Assembly (NCBI RefSeq): GCF_042695135.1
Contig: NZ_CP170547.1
Coordinates: 1,860,001-1,924,000, forward strand
Direction: 5' to 3'
DNA: 64,000 nucleotides
From: Epilithonimonas sp042695135
GTDB lineage: Bacteria; Bacteroidota; Bacteroidia; Flavobacteriales; Weeksellaceae
Shown: in pieces, positions 8,047 through 15,085 of the stretch
Numbering within the stretch: the first letter of the stretch is position 1
Layout of the letters: every line of letters starts with the position of its first letter
Translations under genes and position numbers: made by a program
Notes under the pieces: model-generated
Database searches by the model: none
What the model was told of the DNA's origin: nothing
The model's input: only the letters and a program-made list of their open reading frames with translations

Positions 8047-9246
8047 ATGAATGATATAAATGGAGAACATTCCCAAAATTCTTATTTCGAAGAGTTATCT
8101 TATAAAGAATACCAAAAGAGAGATATTCTTAATGAGAACAACGGTAAAATTAATTTCTCAGAAATTAAAGATCGATTGAAAGAAATCAGGAATGTTCTTC
8201 CCCATTATAGCAGAAAGGAAATAATATCATTAGAAGAAAAGTTTTATGATATTAAATCTTATGAAGAAAAACTACAATTTTGGATTGACAAGGATTTAGG
8301 ATTGATAAATACTGATTTATCCTACATAAAAAAGGTTAAAAATAAAAAATTCACGATACCATTTTCAATTGAACCAATTAATGATGTAGAAGATAATTTA
8401 TACTTTAACTATCTACTAAAATGGTTTAATAAAATAACAGTAAACTCCAAAATAAAATATTTCACTTTTGAAACTCTTAAATCAAATTTAATTGATAGTG
8501 GTCAGTTGAGAAAGAAATTAATCAACACAGAATTGAATCAAATAAAGAATCGAATTAATGATTTAATTTCCAACGAACAATTTTTCACACAAAAATTTGT
8601 GGATGGTTTTCGTCTGAATCAGAATCTACTTACAGATTTGTATGATGGTTATCTTACTACTGATAAGATTATTATAATAAGTTACTTATTATCACCCATA
8701 TTGGGTTACTTAGAATATGAAAAGTTCTTAAATCAAAAATTAAAGAATGAAGATTTTATTTCAGAGGTAAGAATGAAATCAGAAGAGAAAGGAGGTAAAG
8801 GAAATCCTGTATTGAAAAATTATACATTTAGGAAAACAAATTTTTTTACAACAGAAAATTTAGATAAGTTAAGAATTGAACTTATTAACCAAAGTGTTAT
8901 AGAAGATATTTCCTTTGATGATTTCAAAGATATTTTCTCTGAACAAGAAGCTCCAAAGGTAAGAAGCAGAATAATTTGGAAGTTAGAAAATAGTCGTTCA
9001 TCTACAACATACAAAAGATATGACTGGCAATCATTACTTAGTTTGATAAACGAAGTAGTAGAACCCGATTTTGTAACCTATAAAGTAGAAATAAAAGAAC
9101 TACTAAAATGGTATTTCGATTTCCCCGATAACACACTTTCTAACAAAATTGAAGATTCATTTTCTGATTATCTAACCATATTTGAAAAAAATCATAGGAA
9201 ATCGACTAAAAAAATGGTGGAAATTTTTAAAAAATTAAATAAGTAA
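8047..9246 (+). CDS. Island protein of unknown function, cotranscribed with the integrase
   Basis: A 399-residue soluble, Lys/Glu/Ile/Asn-rich, mostly helical protein with no signal peptide, no membrane segment and no catalytic motif I can name. Possible coiled-coil segments lie around residues 25-95 and 150-190, and the tail is very basic (KSTKKMVEIFKKLNK). It follows the integrase stop by 14 bp and precedes the second HTH gene by about 100 bp. That position suggests an island-maintenance role such as directionality, replication control or packaging interference, but this is guesswork. Codon use is as AT-rich as the rest of the island. Confidence 0.6.
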   Translation: MNDINGEHSQNSYFEELSYKEYQKRDILNENNGKINFSEIKDRLKEIRNVLPHYSRKEIISLEEKFYDIKSYEEKLQFWIDKDLGLINTDLSYIKKVKNKKFTIPFSIEPINDVEDNLYFNYLLKWFNKITVNSKIKYFTFETLKSNLIDSGQLRKKLINTELNQIKNRINDLISNEQFFTQKFVDGFRLNQNLLTDLYDGYLTTDKIIIISYLLSPILGYLEYEKFLNQKLKNEDFISEVRMKSEEKGGKGNPVLKNYTFRKTNFFTTENLDKLRIELINQSVIEDISFDDFKDIFSEQEAPKVRSRIIWKLENSRSSTTYKRYDWQSLLSLINEVVEPDFVTYKVEIKELLKWYFDFPDNTLSNKIEDSFSDYLTIFEKNHRKSTKKMVEIFKKLNK

Positions 9247-9346
9247 TTGATTATCAATAATTATTTAACCCCGAAACTTACCATTTAGAAGATTTCAACC
9301 CGACTTAAACTAAATTTTCTTTGGCATAAATATATAGTACAATATT

Positions 9347-9637
9347 ATGTCAAAGAAAATTAATTTTTTACAAAGTGATGAGGTTAGATTCCTCTTTGAA
9401 AGAAGAATGCTCACCACAAAAGAAGCAGCCTTTTATTTAGGATTAAGTGTTATAACTGTAAGAAGAAAAGCTGGAAAAGGGGTATTTCCATCATACCGAC
9501 CAAATGAGGGTAAACTATACTTTGAAATTTCAGATTTGGATGAGTACCTATTGTCAAAACGTAGAAGCAGTGTAGAAAAATCAAGAGAGGTAGCCGCAAC
9601 GTTGAACTTTAAAGTTTCTAAGAAATGGAAGATTTAA
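9347..9637 (+). CDS. Excisionase/AlpA-like HTH protein
   Basis: A 96-residue small basic protein. Residues 20-67 form an HTH_17/excisionase domain (LTTKEAAFYLGLSVITVRR, then a wing including YRPNEGKLYF). Such proteins precede replication genes in mobile islands, where they act as excisionases or activators. It overlaps the next gene by 13 bp (that gene's ATG at 9625 precedes this stop), so the pair is translationally coupled. It is distinct from the zinc-finger HTH protein at 5590, so the island encodes two regulators of this kind. Confidence 0.75.
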   Translation: MSKKINFLQSDEVRFLFERRMLTTKEAAFYLGLSVITVRRKAGKGVFPSYRPNEGKLYFEISDLDEYLLSKRRSSVEKSREVAATLNFKVSKKWKI

Positions 9638-10710
9638 TTTTTAACGAATACAAAAATTCTTCGACCACAAATAGTGTGGAGATTTCTGAAAAAAAAATCA
9701 TCGAAAAAATCAGGAGTGGTTTTGGAATCAAAGGTAAGATTGAAAAAATCAGAAAAGAAATTTTGAAGAATGGAAAATCTGATATTTCAAATAAAGTTAA
9801 AACGGAACTGCCTGCATTTATCATTGCAGGTATTTTTTCAAACGGTGGAAGAAGTAAAAATAATTTACTGAATTATTACGGTTGGATGATTTTTGATATT
9901 GATAACATAAAAAGTGATGAAGAGTATCAGAAGATTTTTACTAAATTAATAAAGTATCCATTTGTTAGAACAGTGTTTCGATCTCCATCGGGAAACGGGA
10001 TGAAAATTATTGTGGCAACGGATAACAAAGATTCAGGGAAACACACAGAACTCTACAAAAAATTGATGAAACATCTTGAATCAGTGTTAAATATTAAATT
10101 CGATTCAACTTGTGATGTTAATCGGTTGTGTTTTTACTCCTATGATCCCTATGTTTATCACAATGAAAATTCAGAAATCTTTAAATTTGGAACTTTAGAA
10201 GAAAATTTTTCAAATGAAGTATCTCACGAAAATATTTTTGAGACTCAATTTGTAAATGAAATTAAATTTGCTATAGATTTTACAAATAAGGTAACAAAAT
10301 TTCGCAATAATAATAGAAATAATTACATCTATTTATTAAGTAAAAATTGTTGTGGTTACGGATTAGATAAACAAAATGTAATCGACTATTGTATCATTAA
10401 TTTTAGCGATGAGGATTTTGATGAAAACGAAATTATATTAGCTATTGAGAACGGTTATCAGGAGAAGAAATCTGATTTTGGAAAATGGAAATCTAAATTG
10501 GAACGAGATATTAGAACGCCGAAAATTGAAAAAAATGAGAATCGAGATTCATCCAATATTTATGATTTTGAAAAATTATTTTCGAATGTAAATTCAACAT
10601 TTTTGAAAAATTATAGTGATATACTGAACCAATTGAAAAGTGAAAAAGATAAGGAAATGTACAACTTAGGAGTAAAAACAACTTTGAAATCAATTTTTAA
10701 CTTTGAATAA
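9625..10710 (+). CDS. BT4734/BF3469 (VirE N-terminal) family primase-like replication protein
   Basis: A 361-residue protein. Residues about 50-190 match the BT4734/BF3469 family N-terminal (VirE_N) fold seen in Bacteroidetes mobile elements. The recognisable stretch includes WMIFDIDNIK and then FRSPSGNGMKI, the strand-loop region of primase/polymerase-like folds. Residues about 230-300 resemble a primase C-terminal helical domain (CCGYGLDKQNV, then an acidic DEDFDENE segment). No D5/VirE helicase domain follows, so it is shorter than the usual fused proteins. It lies immediately upstream of a hairpin with DnaA boxes, consistent with initiation or priming of island replication. The family call is fairly sure; the activity is inferred. 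Confidence 0.7.
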   Translation: MEDLIFNEYKNSSTTNSVEISEKKIIEKIRSGFGIKGKIEKIRKEILKNGKSDISNKVKTELPAFIIAGIFSNGGRSKNNLLNYYGWMIFDIDNIKSDEEYQKIFTKLIKYPFVRTVFRSPSGNGMKIIVATDNKDSGKHTELYKKLMKHLESVLNIKFDSTCDVNRLCFYSYDPYVYHNENSEIFKFGTLEENFSNEVSHENIFETQFVNEIKFAIDFTNKVTKFRNNNRNNYIYLLSKNCCGYGLDKQNVIDYCIINFSDEDFDENEIILAIENGYQEKKSDFGKWKSKLERDIRTPKIEKNENRDSSNIYDFEKLFSNVNSTFLKNYSDILNQLKSEKDKEMYNLGVKTTLKSIFNFE

Positions 10711-10825
10711 TTAACCATTGAAAGTTGGAGTTTATTGTACGAAGTAATATCTTTACACTAACAAATAAAAAAGAAAAATATCGAATAAATAAAATTTAAA
10801 ATACTCAACATTAGCGAACTGTTTT

Positions 10826-10945
10826 CTGTCTTTGAAAAAGTCGAAATTTACATTATCCACAGGAAAAAGTTTAGCAAATGTTCAAGTCTATGGCTTGAGC
10901 GTTGCTTTACTTTGTGGATAAGGGCTTCGACTCCCTCAAAGACAG
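10826..10945 (+). other. 120-nt long hairpin with two facing DnaA boxes (candidate replication origin or structured RNA)
   Basis: Both arms pair in order: CTGTCTTTGA (10826) with TCAAAGACAG (10936); AGTCGAA (10839) with TTCGACT (10926); TTATCCACA (10853) with TGTGGATAA (10913); AAGT with ACTT; AGCAA with TTGCT; and GTTCAAG with CTTGAGC around a 7-nt loop. Both middle arms are perfect DnaA-box consensus (TTATCCACA). The hairpin sits about 115 bp after the primase-like gene and is followed by an intrinsic terminator. Possible roles are an origin for the excised island, a single-strand initiation site, or a structured non-coding RNA. The structure is seen directly; the role is inference. Confidence 0.75.
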
Positions 10946-10977
10946 GTAGAGATTAACGTCTCAAGCCTGTTTTTTTA
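10942..10977 (+). terminator. Intrinsic terminator after the DnaA-box hairpin
   Basis: The nested stem ACAGG/CCTGT (10942-10946 with 10966-10970) and inner GAGA/TCTC is followed by a T-rich run. It shares its left arm with the outer edge of the long hairpin, so the two structures could be mutually exclusive. This implies the hairpin region is transcribed on the + strand. Confidence 0.7.
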
Positions 10978-11056
10978 TTTTTATACCACAGAATAAGGTT
11001 TTCCGTAAAGATTGTTGAGAAAAGATTTATAAAATTGAAACTTAAATAAGTGAACT

Positions 11057-11380
11057 ATGATAAAATTTTTATACTTAGCAATGGTAGGAGTTACTGTTCT
11101 TAGTTGTAATTCAGAAAATCATCAACACGATGGTTCGTATTCTATGAGCATTCAGATGTTTGGAGTAAGTGTTAATTCAAAAACAGATTTGATTATCAAC
11201 GGAAATAAGATAAAATACACCGATAAAATTTTGAATTGTAAACAGTATAACGACAGGATTGAAGTTGAAAATGGTAAGATGATTTTTACTGTTATTGATG
11301 GAGACTTAGTAACAAACTTACCACCATTGGGTAAACTCCGATATGCATTGATTTCGGGGGATAATAATTTGAACCAATAA
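11057..11380 (+). CDS. Small lipoprotein of unknown function
   Basis: A 107-residue protein with a lipoprotein signal: a hydrophobic stretch at residues 3-16 ending in lipobox VLSC with Cys17, then a polar NSENHQHDG linker. The mature part is about 90 residues and beta-rich, with no recognised family. It begins the cargo region after the replication module and is followed after 33 bp by another exported protein. Roles such as surface exclusion or phage-receptor blocking would fit an island lipoprotein, but nothing in the sequence proves that. Confidence 0.65.
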   Translation: MIKFLYLAMVGVTVLSCNSENHQHDGSYSMSIQMFGVSVNSKTDLIINGNKIKYTDKILNCKQYNDRIEVENGKMIFTVIDGDLVTNLPPLGKLRYALISGDNNLNQ

Positions 11381-11413
11381 TTGAATAACACAATATTTTT
11401 AGAATTTAAAATT

Positions 11414-12385
11414 ATGAGAGTAAAAATATTAATAACAATATTGATATTGAAAGTTGGTTTTCTATTTTCGCAGGAGTTTGGGAACTTCTCAAATATTGAA
11501 AATTTCTTCAACTTAACAAAACAGGAAGTAGAATTTAAAATTAAGGATTCGGGTTATCAGTTTAAATCAAAAGATAAATCGGGGAATAATACCTACGTAA
11601 AGAAAAATTCTACATATACTTTTGTGGTTACTACAATATTTAAAGGGAATCAGTTGAAATATTTTAGTTGGAATGATACTGTGATGAGAGGACAATTTAT
11701 TGTTAGTGATATTGGATATAATCCGAGTTATAAAATTGATGAATCAAAAACTAATGATTACATCGGTGTTTATACATCTGTATCCGCTGAAAAAGATTTA
11801 CAAATAAATATTTTCAAAACACAACCGAATCTACAAAAAGGTATGATTGCTTTCAGTTTGATGAAGATTGGAAATAAAAAAATTACAAATACAAACGAAA
11901 AAACAAATATAGAATCTCCGAAAGAAAATACTATCAGTGATTTTTCGATATTTACGTATAATAAGTTAATTGATAAGAATTATTATGAAGACAATGGAAG
12001 TATGTTTTCTGACCAATTTAAAGAATATTATTTTTTATATGGTGTTGTGAAGAAAGTAATAAAAGATAATGGAGGTACTGATTATAAAATTCACATAACC
12101 AAAACTTCTAAGGAATTTGATGATTTACACAATGATATGAAATCATTTGTAAATACAGATATTGTTGTTAATGTAGATCCAGATGATTTGTATGATTACA
12201 GAGGTAGAATAAAAGATGGATGGGAAAGTAGATATGATTTAAGTTATAATGATTTCAAAAAACTAAAAGAATTGTTGGTAGAAGGAAGGAAGATTAAATT
12301 CTCTTATGTTGAAGGAGGTGGAGGTTCTCTTGGAACTGCTACTGAGGGAATGTTCTTTTTTAATTATATTGAAAAGATAGATTAA
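11414..12385 (+). CDS. Exported hypothetical protein
   Basis: The frame is open from 11381, but the ATG at 11414 is preferred because it gives a clean signal peptide (MRVKILITILILKVGFLFSQ). The mature ~305-residue protein has two parts: a beta-rich region (about 25-165), then a Ser/Thr/Asn/Glu linker and a C-terminal domain containing YYFLYGVVKKVI and a Gly-rich EGGGGSLG near the end. It forms a likely operon with the lipoprotein upstream. No family is recognised. It is AT-rich like the island around it, and it is periplasmic or surface-exposed by inference. Confidence 0.65.
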   Translation: MRVKILITILILKVGFLFSQEFGNFSNIENFFNLTKQEVEFKIKDSGYQFKSKDKSGNNTYVKKNSTYTFVVTTIFKGNQLKYFSWNDTVMRGQFIVSDIGYNPSYKIDESKTNDYIGVYTSVSAEKDLQINIFKTQPNLQKGMIAFSLMKIGNKKITNTNEKTNIESPKENTISDFSIFTYNKLIDKNYYEDNGSMFSDQFKEYYFLYGVVKKVIKDNGGTDYKIHITKTSKEFDDLHNDMKSFVNTDIVVNVDPDDLYDYRGRIKDGWESRYDLSYNDFKKLKELLVEGRKIKFSYVEGGGGSLGTATEGMFFFNYIEKID

Positions 12386-12489
12386 AAGTATTGTAATATG
12401 CGTGTATAACATCCTCAAAAATCAGTTTTAAAGATAAATATGAGTTTGTAATCATTAAAGAAAATAAAATTGTAGAATCAATTGATTTT

Positions 12490-15084
12490 ATGATGATTGT
12501 GGAAAAGTCTTCTTTACTAAAGAGGACTTTTTTAGTTAAATTTGTTAATAAAAAACTAAGTAACGTGAAGTCAATTGTTAAAAAAGAGATATTTAATCAG
12601 ATTGTCAATATTCAAAATGATAAAGAATTAAGATATTTTTTAATACAAAATAATATTAAGGGAGTAATTGTCTTTTCAGAGGTCATTAATGGAAAAATTT
12701 TAGGTATTGAATTTACATCAGATTTAGAATTCGAAGATGATGAGATTATTTTAGATAATGTAAACTATGATATTACTTTTAAAGATCAATATTTTAATAA
12801 AATCATAATTAAAAATAATGTTAAGAAAAAATTTGTTTTCGATGATATAAAATGTAAAAATTTTAATTCTGACAGCAATAACTCAATAACGTTAGAATTT
12901 ATCAATTTTAAAGTTGATAACGTTGAGATTGAAAAAGATAATTTTCATCGAATTAATTTCACTAATACTACAATAATTAATACGGTCGATTTATCGGAAA
13001 GTTTTTCAAATTTTTTTTATGTTGAAAATTCACATATAGAAACCATTGAAATACAAAAATGTGAGATTGATTATGACGGTTTTTATATTAAATCTTCAAA
13101 TATTAAAAGAATTCATATAAATGAAAAATCACAAATATCTCACTTTGATATTTCAGAATCTACAAAACTGGATTATTTTTCTGCAAGTGATTCATCAATT
13201 AAAAATTTTGAAATTTCAGAATCAAAACTTATTAGTTTACATTTTTCAGTTTTAAAATTATATGAATTTAGAATTGATAATTCAGAAGTAATAAATATTA
13301 ACATATATCTTACCAATATAAATAGAATTTCTATTGATAATAAGTGTAAAATTGATGGGATTATAATTCAAAATCAATCAAATATAGGTTTATTATTAAT
13401 TAAAGATAATTGTACAATACATCAAATTTCTATTAATAAAAAAACAAATGTTTACTTAATCAATTTTAATAAAAATGTTATAATCAATTATATTGAATCA
13501 GATGATGAATGTATATTGGGTGATTTCGACATTTTTGATTGTACAATAAAATCTTTACAAATAAGTAATCAAAAAAATTCATATAATATTCAAAATTCAA
13601 CAATAAATTTATTGAAACTTAGTAATTGCGAAATTCATTCTTTGAATATATTAAATGGTTGTAAAATAGAGGGATATATTGTCAGATCAAAGATTAATAA
13701 GTTAGAATTTAAACAGGTTTTCATTTTGAGAGATACTTTAATCTCTTTTTCTTCTTGTGAAATTTATTCAATCTTAATGGAAGAATTTTCCGTCATTGGA
13801 AATCTTTATTTTAGAGATTTGAGAAGATTGACAAAACCATTGGATAATTGGTCGGATATAAATAAATATACGTTTAAGCCAAATTTACTGATTGATGATG
13901 ATGAAAAATTCTATTTTAATTCTAAAAAAATAATATTAGAATATATCAAAAACAAGATTCAAGAGAACAATGATTGGATTTATAATTCTAATGAGATTGA
14001 AGAGAGTATTTTAGAAAAACAGTTAGTAGAGGAAATTTATGACGTCTTTGATAAATCTAAAATTATTGAGTTGATCGATAGATTAAGAGATGCTCAAAAT
14101 ATTAATCTTTCCGCATTTGAAAGATTTATTTTAAGAAAAATAAGAAAGTATAATAGTGAGAAAGGAAAATCTAATTCATACATAGATAGAATTTACGAGA
14201 TAGTAGATTTTATTTGGAATGTCTTATCAAAGATAAAACTTATTGATTTAGAATTCCAAAATATACACAAACCCATATTCAGAGTTTTCCATTCATCATT
14301 AGGAAAAACAGAGTTTTCTAATTGTGAATTAAATCAATTCGAATTTCAGTATTGTAATTCAAATTTTTTAGAATGTGTTCTTCTTGGAACTGAAGTTCCT
14401 GAACAAAATTTGAAGATTCTAAAGAGTGATAAATTTGTTATTGACTACAAAGAATTAAATATGAATGATAAGATTAATTATTACTATCAAAAAACTGATT
14501 TCTACAATCAATTTAAAAAAGTTTTTGAAAGACAAGGTAATATATATGAAGCGGGAATATTTAATTCTAAATGGTCAGAAAATCAAGAAAAGTTATTATT
14601 AATAAAAATAAATCAGAATGAAGATTATTTAAGTACAACTAACGACTTTAATAGTTTTATCAGAAGTATTAATCTATTTTTTTATGGTAATAAGGAAAAA
14701 GTTATGGATGTCTTTACATTTAATCTAAATAGAATTTCCAATGGACACGGAGAAGATTGGATAAAATCATTAAGATTTATATTGATTCCTACTTTCATAA
14801 TCTTCATTTTTTATATTTTGAGTATTAGATATGATTTTAGTGTCAAATATCTCAATTGTTCTTCGGGATTGACTTTTGATAGTGATTTATTTAACTACTT
14901 TTTTATAAATCTAAAATATTATTTTGAGTTTCTAAATCCTGCAAGAAAATTTGATTTTATTAAGTTAAAAGACGGAGAATCATTGAGTTTTTGGAGTTCA
15001 TTATGGGATATAATAGGAAGGATTATTGTGAGTTTCGGTATTTATCAACTAATTGTGGCTTTTAGAAAAAATGCAAAAAAATAA
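12490..15084 (+). CDS. Large beta-helix (pentapeptide-repeat-like) protein with C-terminal membrane anchor
   Basis: An 864-residue protein without a signal peptide. Residues about 115-430 are a long run of degenerate turns of about 20 residues with Ile/Leu/Phe in register and Asn/Ser/Cys steps (for example SIKNFEISESKLISLHFS), typical of a right-handed parallel beta-helix. A helical Lys/Glu insert follows (about 465-590), then classic pentapeptide-like repeats (FSNCELNQFEFQYCNSNF, about 615-635). Next comes a YNQFKKVFERQGN...AG linker common in membrane-tethered pentapeptide proteins, and two membrane segments (about 758-778 and 840-858). The frame is open back to 12397 but has no earlier start codon. 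It overlaps or abuts the nuclease-like gene downstream, implying one system. The function is unknown; a membrane sensor or effector is inference. Confidence 0.7.
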   Translation: MMIVEKSSLLKRTFLVKFVNKKLSNVKSIVKKEIFNQIVNIQNDKELRYFLIQNNIKGVIVFSEVINGKILGIEFTSDLEFEDDEIILDNVNYDITFKDQYFNKIIIKNNVKKKFVFDDIKCKNFNSDSNNSITLEFINFKVDNVEIEKDNFHRINFTNTTIINTVDLSESFSNFFYVENSHIETIEIQKCEIDYDGFYIKSSNIKRIHINEKSQISHFDISESTKLDYFSASDSSIKNFEISESKLISLHFSVLKLYEFRIDNSEVININIYLTNINRISIDNKCKIDGIIIQNQSNIGLLLIKDNCTIHQISINKKTNVYLINFNKNVIINYIESDDECILGDFDIFDCTIKSLQISNQKNSYNIQNSTINLLKLSNCEIHSLNILNGCKIEGYIVRSKINKLEFKQVFILRDTLISFSSCEIYSILMEEFSVIGNLYFRDLRRLTKPLDNWSDINKYTFKPNLLIDDDEKFYFNSKKIILEYIKNKIQENNDWIYNSNEIEESILEKQLVEEIYDVFDKSKIIELIDRLRDAQNINLSAFERFILRKIRKYNSEKGKSNSYIDRIYEIVDFIWNVLSKIKLIDLEFQNIHKPIFRVFHSSLGKTEFSNCELNQFEFQYCNSNFLECVLLGTEVPEQNLKILKSDKFVIDYKELNMNDKINYYYQKTDFYNQFKKVFERQGNIYEAGIFNSKWSENQEKLLLIKINQNEDYLSTTNDFNSFIRSINLFFYGNKEKVMDVFTFNLNRISNGHGEDWIKSLRFILIPTFIIFIFYILSIRYDFSVKYLNCSSGLTFDSDLFNYFFINLKYYFEFLNPARKFDFIKLKDGESLSFWSSLWDIIGRIIVSFGIYQLIVAFRKNAKK

Positions 15085-15085
15085 T

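Noticed and set aside
10826..10977. Hairpin considered as a retron msr-msd or chromosomal oriC
   Set aside because: No reverse transcriptase gene is nearby, only two DnaA boxes are present, and the location is inside a mobile island rather than next to dnaA-type genes.
10826..10977. Hairpin considered as 6S RNA
   Set aside because: The long-hairpin shape is similar, but it lies on an accessory island and I see no 6S-like central bubble and flanking arrangement.
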